In this document: in pieces, positions 7,901 through 10,578 of the stretch | How the letters are laid out: every line of letters starts with the position of its first letter | Position numbering within the stretch: the first letter of the stretch is position 1 | NCBI GenBank assembly: GCA_019416775.1 | Contig: DXWR01000180.1 | Coordinates: 1-10,578, forward strand | DNA from: Oscillospiraceae bacterium | GTDB taxonomy: Bacteria > Bacillota > Clostridia > Oscillospirales > Ruminococcaceae | Direction: 5' to 3' | Length of the DNA stretch: 10,578 nucleotides | Translations under genes and position numbers: made by a program | The notes under the pieces: generated by a model | What the model was told of the DNA's origin: nothing | Seen by the model: the letters and a program-made list of their open reading frames with translations, nothing else | Databases searched by the model: none

Positions 7901-9342
7901 ATCTCCCCATTTTCCACCAATACCGCACCGATTTCAATAATCCGGTCGCTTTGCCGGTTTAAGCCGGTGGTCTCCAGGTCGAACACCACGTACCGTCCTT
8001 CAATGGGGCGGTCGGAATCCCCTACGGTAATGGCGCCGTCGCTGCCCTTCCCCTCCACAATATCGTCGTCGTTGAGAAAGTAGGATTCCACCCCGTAGAT
8101 CACCTTAAAATCCGGGTCCTCTTTTCGGATGTCATCCAGGGTGTACATGGCTTCCGGGAATGCCTGCACCACCCCGTGGTCGGTGATGGCCACCGCCCGG
8201 TGTCCCCAATCGTGGGCACGGCGGATCAGTTTGGAGGCAGGGGTCATGCCGTCCATGGCGGAAATGTTGGTGTGCATATGAAGCTCCACCCGCTTTTCCG
8301 GTTCCTCGTCCATCGGGATTTCCCGGGTAAAGACGGTGATATCGGTGGGGCGGATGTTCACTTCTTTGTCGTACTTGTCATACCCTGCTTCCCCGGTGAC
8401 CAGCACACTGACTCCCGGTTTTAGGCTGTCGTAAGCTTCCCGCTTAGAGACGTCGGCCAAAATTTTTAAAATCACACTGCTGGTGTAGTCGGTGATTTGA
8501 AGGGTGTAGATCACCAATTTCCCGGTACGGGACATCCGGTCTTCGGCGGCAAAAATATCCCCCCAAACGGTGACTGCGCCGGAGGTTTCATTATTGATGC
8601 TTCTCAGCTCTATGGGCCGCTGAGTGACCGGCTTGCCGATCAGGGTCTTGCCGTTTTTGGCGTGCACCGGCAGCAGATCCAACACATTCAGCACCGAAGA
8701 GGATTTTCCCCGTTTTGGTTTCGGACTGGGAGCAGGCGCAGGAGAATAGGGCTGAGCGTCCATAGGCGGCGAAGGCATTCCGGGATCAAAGGGAATGTCT
8801 TCCAACGGCGGCGGTACATCCGGGAAGGGTACAAAGTCCGGCTGGGGCTGGGGTTTGACTTCCAGTTGGGTCACACCGGTAAACTGCACCTGCACTTCCA
8901 CCGAAAACTCGTCCTGCAAAATTTCTCGGATCATTTCATCCACCTTGGCAGCGCGCAGCAGTTTTAAACCCCCGTGCTGCAATTCAATGGTCAGGATCCG
9001 ATCCTGGTAGGTTACGTTGGCCTGGTCAAAGTAGCCATTGATAATGCCGGTGCGGCATTTCAGGATGGCTTTCAGTTCCTCGAAATAATCGGCGGTCAAC
9101 AGGTCCGGGCGATACTTGGGACGGACGGTGACTTTATTGACCTCCAACCCCACTTTCAGCTGCCGCTCCAGATTCCGCAGCTCCTGCTTGCCGTGAAGAC
9201 GGCCGAAATGCAGCACCGCTTCCACCGTCCGGGACTGCTCCACAATATTCAGTTGTAAAATCTCCCCATCCTCCAACAGCGGAAGAACCGTTTCCGGCTC
9301 TTGAAGGTAGGGAGAGAATAATTCGCTGGCAATGTTACTCAA
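4909..9342 (-). CDS. polC: DNA polymerase III alpha subunit, PolC type
   Basis: The Gram-positive replicative polymerase with built-in proofreading; 1477 residues, slightly longer than the 1437 of B. subtilis. N-terminal domain (1-160); proline-rich linker (163-210); OB fold (about 240-340); first half of the PHP domain (351-425: HMH at 355-357, TDHG at 387-390); inserted DEDDh exonuclease (450-615: D455, E457, D541, H594, D599); rest of the PHP domain (DVHF at 773-776); polymerase core with zinc-binding cysteines C947, C950, C972, C975 and catalytic D1001, D1003 (PDIDLNF) and D1126 (LKLDQLGH); helix-hairpin-helix region near 1418; C-terminal QMTLF (1471-1475), a sliding-clamp-binding motif. 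The start is TTG at 9342, supported by AAAGGAG 7 nt upstream; that site overlaps the ispG stop, so translational coupling to ispG is likely. The segment after D1126 (HVGPTHYKH) departs from the common HDDPTMIRM. Transcription ends at the terminator just downstream. Confidence 0.98.
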   Translation of the reverse strand: MSNIASELFSPYLQEPETVLPLLEDGEILQLNIVEQSRTVEAVLHFGRLHGKQELRNLERQLKVGLEVNKVTVRPKYRPDLLTADYFEELKAILKCRTGIINGYFDQANVTYQDRILTIELQHGGLKLLRAAKVDEMIREILQDEFSVEVQVQFTGVTQLEVKPQPQPDFVPFPDVPPPLEDIPFDPGMPSPPMDAQPYSPAPAPSPKPKRGKSSSVLNVLDLLPVHAKNGKTLIGKPVTQRPIELRSINNETSGAVTVWGDIFAAEDRMSRTGKLVIYTLQITDYTSSVILKILADVSKREAYDSLKPGVSVLVTGEAGYDKYDKEVNIRPTDITVFTREIPMDEEPEKRVELHMHTNISAMDGMTPASKLIRRAHDWGHRAVAITDHGVVQAFPEAMYTLDDIRKEDPDFKVIYGVESYFLNDDDIVEGKGSDGAITVGDSDRPIEGRYVVFDLETTGLNRQSDRIIEIGAVLVENGEILEEFDTYVNPQRSLPEKITDLTGIEESMLTDAPLEEEALKEFFKFCGEDPIFIAHNAPFDVGFLEAAAQRQGMELTCTYLDTVPLCRKLLPKLRRVKLNLVAEHLKLGPFQHHRGSEDAMILAEIWLKLSKMLVEQHHLSKFSEITPAFRETEQLPYEEQLKKLRPYHQIILVQNSVGLKNLYRLISFSHLNYFYKKPRIPKSVLNQYREGLLLGSACEAGELYQAIVSGLPWEKLLEIASYYDYLEIQPVGNNAYLVRTGRVENEDVIRDYNRTVVNLGKALNKPVVATCDVHFLDPSDAIFREILMTGQGFDDAAYQPPLYLHTTREMLDEFAYLGEETARQVVIENPNRIADMISPDVRPIPKGTYPPSIPGSEEQLQEITWSHAKELYGDPLPEIVQKRLETELNSIIKNGFAVLYMIAQKLVQKSVEDGYQVGSRGSVGSSLVASMSGISEVNPLPPHYRCPNCKHSEFITDGSVGSGFDLPDKNCPNCGAKMKGDGHNIPFETFLGFKGDKSPDIDLNFADEYQSRSHRYTETLFGKDHVFKAGTISSLQDKTAYGYVKKYLEEKGMVVSRAEENRLTIGCTGVKRTTGQHPGGMVVVPNDYEVYDFTPVQHPADKADSDNITTHFDFHSLHDTILKLDQLGHVGPTHYKHLEDLTHTSVLDVPMNDPRVYSLLTSTKELGVTPEEIFSETGTFALPELGTPFVRQMLIDAQPKTFNDLLQISGLSHGTDVWLGNAQELIKNGTCTISEVIGTRDSIMTYLIQKGLEPDMAFKIMEITRKGKAKKLLTEEHIKAMKDHGVEDWYIDSCMKIKYMFPKAHAAAYDISAIRLGWYKIYYPLEFYASYFTVRNGDFDVENAVKGKEAIRFRLQQLMAKGNERSVKEEDEFNTSLLINEMLCRGFSFLPVDLYKSHATKYQIEDGKIRLPFAAVKGIGEAAANNLYEAGKQGKYISVDDVTRRSGVSKSVIELLDQLGTFQGMPKTSQMTLFSF

Positions 9343-9349
9343 CGGGACG

Positions 9350-9356
9350 CTCCTTT
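9350..9356 (-). promoter_or_regulatory. Ribosome binding site deciding the TTG start of polC, overlapping the ispG stop
   Basis: AAAGGAG on the minus strand lies 7 nt before TTG at 9342. Its first two bases are the last two of the ispG TAA stop codon, an arrangement typical of coupled translation. Confidence 0.75.
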
Positions 9357-10395
9357 ACAGTTTTTCCACTTCGTCCAGCAAAGCGGGAATGATCTCTTCT
9401 TCCGGCACTTTGCGGATGATTTCGCCTTTTTTAAACAGAATGCCGCAGCCATCGCCGCCGGCCACTCCGATGTCCGCTTCCCGGGCTTCCCCGGGGCCGT
9501 TGACGATGCAGCCCATCACAGCCACCTTAATGTTCTTCTTGCAGTCCTTTAAGGCTTCCTCCACCCGGTTGGCTAAACCGATGAGATCGATGCGGGTGCG
9601 GCCGCAGGTAGGACAGCTGACAAGCTGCACTCCATCCCGGCGCAGATCCAAGGCCTTCAAGATGTCTTTGGCGGCGTACACCTCCTCCACCGGGTCGGCA
9701 GTGAGAGAAACCCGAATGGTATCCCCAATGCCGTGCGCCAACAAACTGCCGATGCCGATGGCGGATTTCAGAATCCCCATGTGTTTGGTGCCTGCTTCGG
9801 TGACTCCCAGGTGCAGCGGATACGGGGCGCTCTGGTGCATCAGCTCATAGGCGGCAATCATAGTGCGGACGTCGCTGGATTTGATGGAAATGACAATGTC
9901 GTTAAAATCAAACTTTTCCAGCAGCCGCACATGGTACAAAGCGCTTTCCACCAATGCCTCGGGAGTAGGAGCGCCGTATTTGGCCAGGATGGACTTTTCC
10001 ACGCTGCCGGAATTCACCCCAATGCGGATGGGGATATTCTTTGCACGGCAGGCCTTTACCACATCATGCACCCGGTCATCGCTGCCGATGTTGCCGGGGT
10101 TAATGCGGATTTTATCGCTGCCGGCAGCGGCGCATTCCAATGCCAAGCGGTAATCAAAGTGGATGTCGGCCACCAACGGCACAGACACCTTTTCCTTGAT
10201 GGCGGGGATCAAAGCCACCGCTTCCTGATTGGGAATGGCGGCCCGGATGATTTCGCAGCCGGCATGCTCCAGCCGCACCGCCTGTTCCACGCTGCCGGGA
10301 ATGTCATAGCTTTTGGTATTGAGCATGGACTGAATGGAGACGCTGCCGTCTCCCAGCACCAGATTTTTCAATTTCACTTGACGAATGCTTGCCAT
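9355..10395 (-). CDS. ispG: 4-hydroxy-3-methylbut-2-en-1-yl diphosphate synthase (IspG/GcpE)
   Basis: Catalyses the penultimate step of the MEP isoprenoid pathway: reductive opening of 2-C-methyl-D-erythritol 2,4-cyclodiphosphate to HMBPP, in the cytoplasm, using a 4Fe-4S cluster. The 346 residues match the short two-domain bacterial form (E. coli about 372). The N-terminal part is a TIM barrel with family blocks SVSIQSMLNTKSYD (18-31), VADIHFDYRLAL (75-86) and RINPGNIG (97-104). The C-terminal part carries the cluster ligands C261 and C264 (CPTCGR), C296 and E303 (GCIVNGPGEA), equivalent to E. coli C270, C273, C305 and E312. The ATG start has AAGGAGG 7 nt upstream. It sits between rseP and polC, an order common in Clostridia. 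Nothing essential is missing. Confidence 0.98.
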   Translation of the reverse strand: MASIRQVKLKNLVLGDGSVSIQSMLNTKSYDIPGSVEQAVRLEHAGCEIIRAAIPNQEAVALIPAIKEKVSVPLVADIHFDYRLALECAAAGSDKIRINPGNIGSDDRVHDVVKACRAKNIPIRIGVNSGSVEKSILAKYGAPTPEALVESALYHVRLLEKFDFNDIVISIKSSDVRTMIAAYELMHQSAPYPLHLGVTEAGTKHMGILKSAIGIGSLLAHGIGDTIRVSLTADPVEEVYAAKDILKALDLRRDGVQLVSCPTCGRTRIDLIGLANRVEEALKDCKKNIKVAVMGCIVNGPGEAREADIGVAGGDGCGILFKKGEIIRKVPEEEIIPALLDEVEKL

Positions 10396-10402
10396 GGGTG
10401 TA

Positions 10403-10409
10403 CCTCCTT
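10403..10409 (-). promoter_or_regulatory. Ribosome binding site of ispG
   Basis: AAGGAGG on the minus strand, 7 nt before ATG at 10395. It fits the start chosen for ispG. No promoter or terminator is visible in the 40 bp between rseP and ispG. Confidence 0.7.
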
Positions 10410-10435
10410 GCTTTGAAACGTAACTTGTTTTCCAC

Positions 10436-10578
10436 CTACCCGAACAGGCCCAGCAGATCCTTGCAGCTGATGAAAATCATCAGAGCCAAAAGAAATACCA
10501 ATCCAATGGTGTTGATCACCGAGGTGTATTTCTGGGGAATGGGACGGCGGATGATCAATTCAATGAGTACGAATAACA
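10436..10578 (-). CDS. rseP: RIP metalloprotease RseP/RasP (site-2 protease family), C-terminal end only
   Basis: Only the last 46 codons are in the window; the 5' part lies beyond the right edge. They read FVLIELIIRRPIP, then a polar stretch, then a last membrane helix (NTIGLVFLLALMIFIS) and a short tail ending KDLLGLFG. This matches the end of RseP/RasP proteins: the conserved E-x(3)-RRPI segment and the final helix with its N/KD-(I/L)xxL tail. The family cleaves membrane-embedded substrates such as anti-sigma factors and signal peptide remnants. The active-site HExxH and PDZ domain are outside the window. Its place upstream of ispG supports the call. Confidence 0.85.
   Translation of the reverse strand, partial: LFVLIELIIRRPIPQKYTSVINTIGLVFLLALMIFISCKDLLGLFG

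Overview
All supported genes in this window lie on the minus strand, so transcription runs from high to low coordinates. The set of rseP, ispG (MEP isoprenoid pathway) and a PolC-type DNA polymerase III points to a Gram-positive member of the Bacillota, class Clostridia. The fairly GC-rich coding sequence and a large secreted VWA/thrombospondin-type-3 protein would suit an anaerobic gut clostridium such as an Oscillospirales-like lineage; that lineage guess is inference only.

Right half (about 4865-10578), housekeeping operon: the C-terminal end of the RseP/RasP intramembrane metalloprotease runs off the right edge. It is followed after 40 bp by ispG, a 4Fe-4S enzyme of isoprenoid synthesis. 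A full-length polC follows ispG after 12 bp; it starts with TTG and its Shine-Dalgarno sequence overlaps the ispG stop codon. A strong intrinsic terminator sits 8 bp after the polC stop. In many relatives polC continues into rimP-nusA-infB, and here it does not.

Middle (4736-4864): a short intergenic region with a near-consensus housekeeping promoter (TTGACA, 17 bp, TATACT) and a 5' leader of about 65 nt. It separates the housekeeping operon from an accessory transcription unit.

Left half (1-4735), accessory unit: a 1372-residue exported protein with a signal peptide, an N-terminal beta-type domain, a two-helix membrane hairpin, six calcium-binding thrombospondin type 3 (TSP3) repeats, a von Willebrand factor A domain with an intact MIDAS metal site, three more TSP3-like repeats, a large unrecognised helical region and a glycine-rich tail. 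Thirty-nine bp later, with no terminator between, begins a membrane protein of the prolipoprotein diacylglyceryl transferase (Lgt) fold, cut by the left edge. It lacks the His and Glu that are important in canonical Lgt. The pair looks like a two-gene cell-surface unit of unknown role and is the most unusual content here. No RNA genes, mobile elements, CRISPR arrays or attachment sites were seen.
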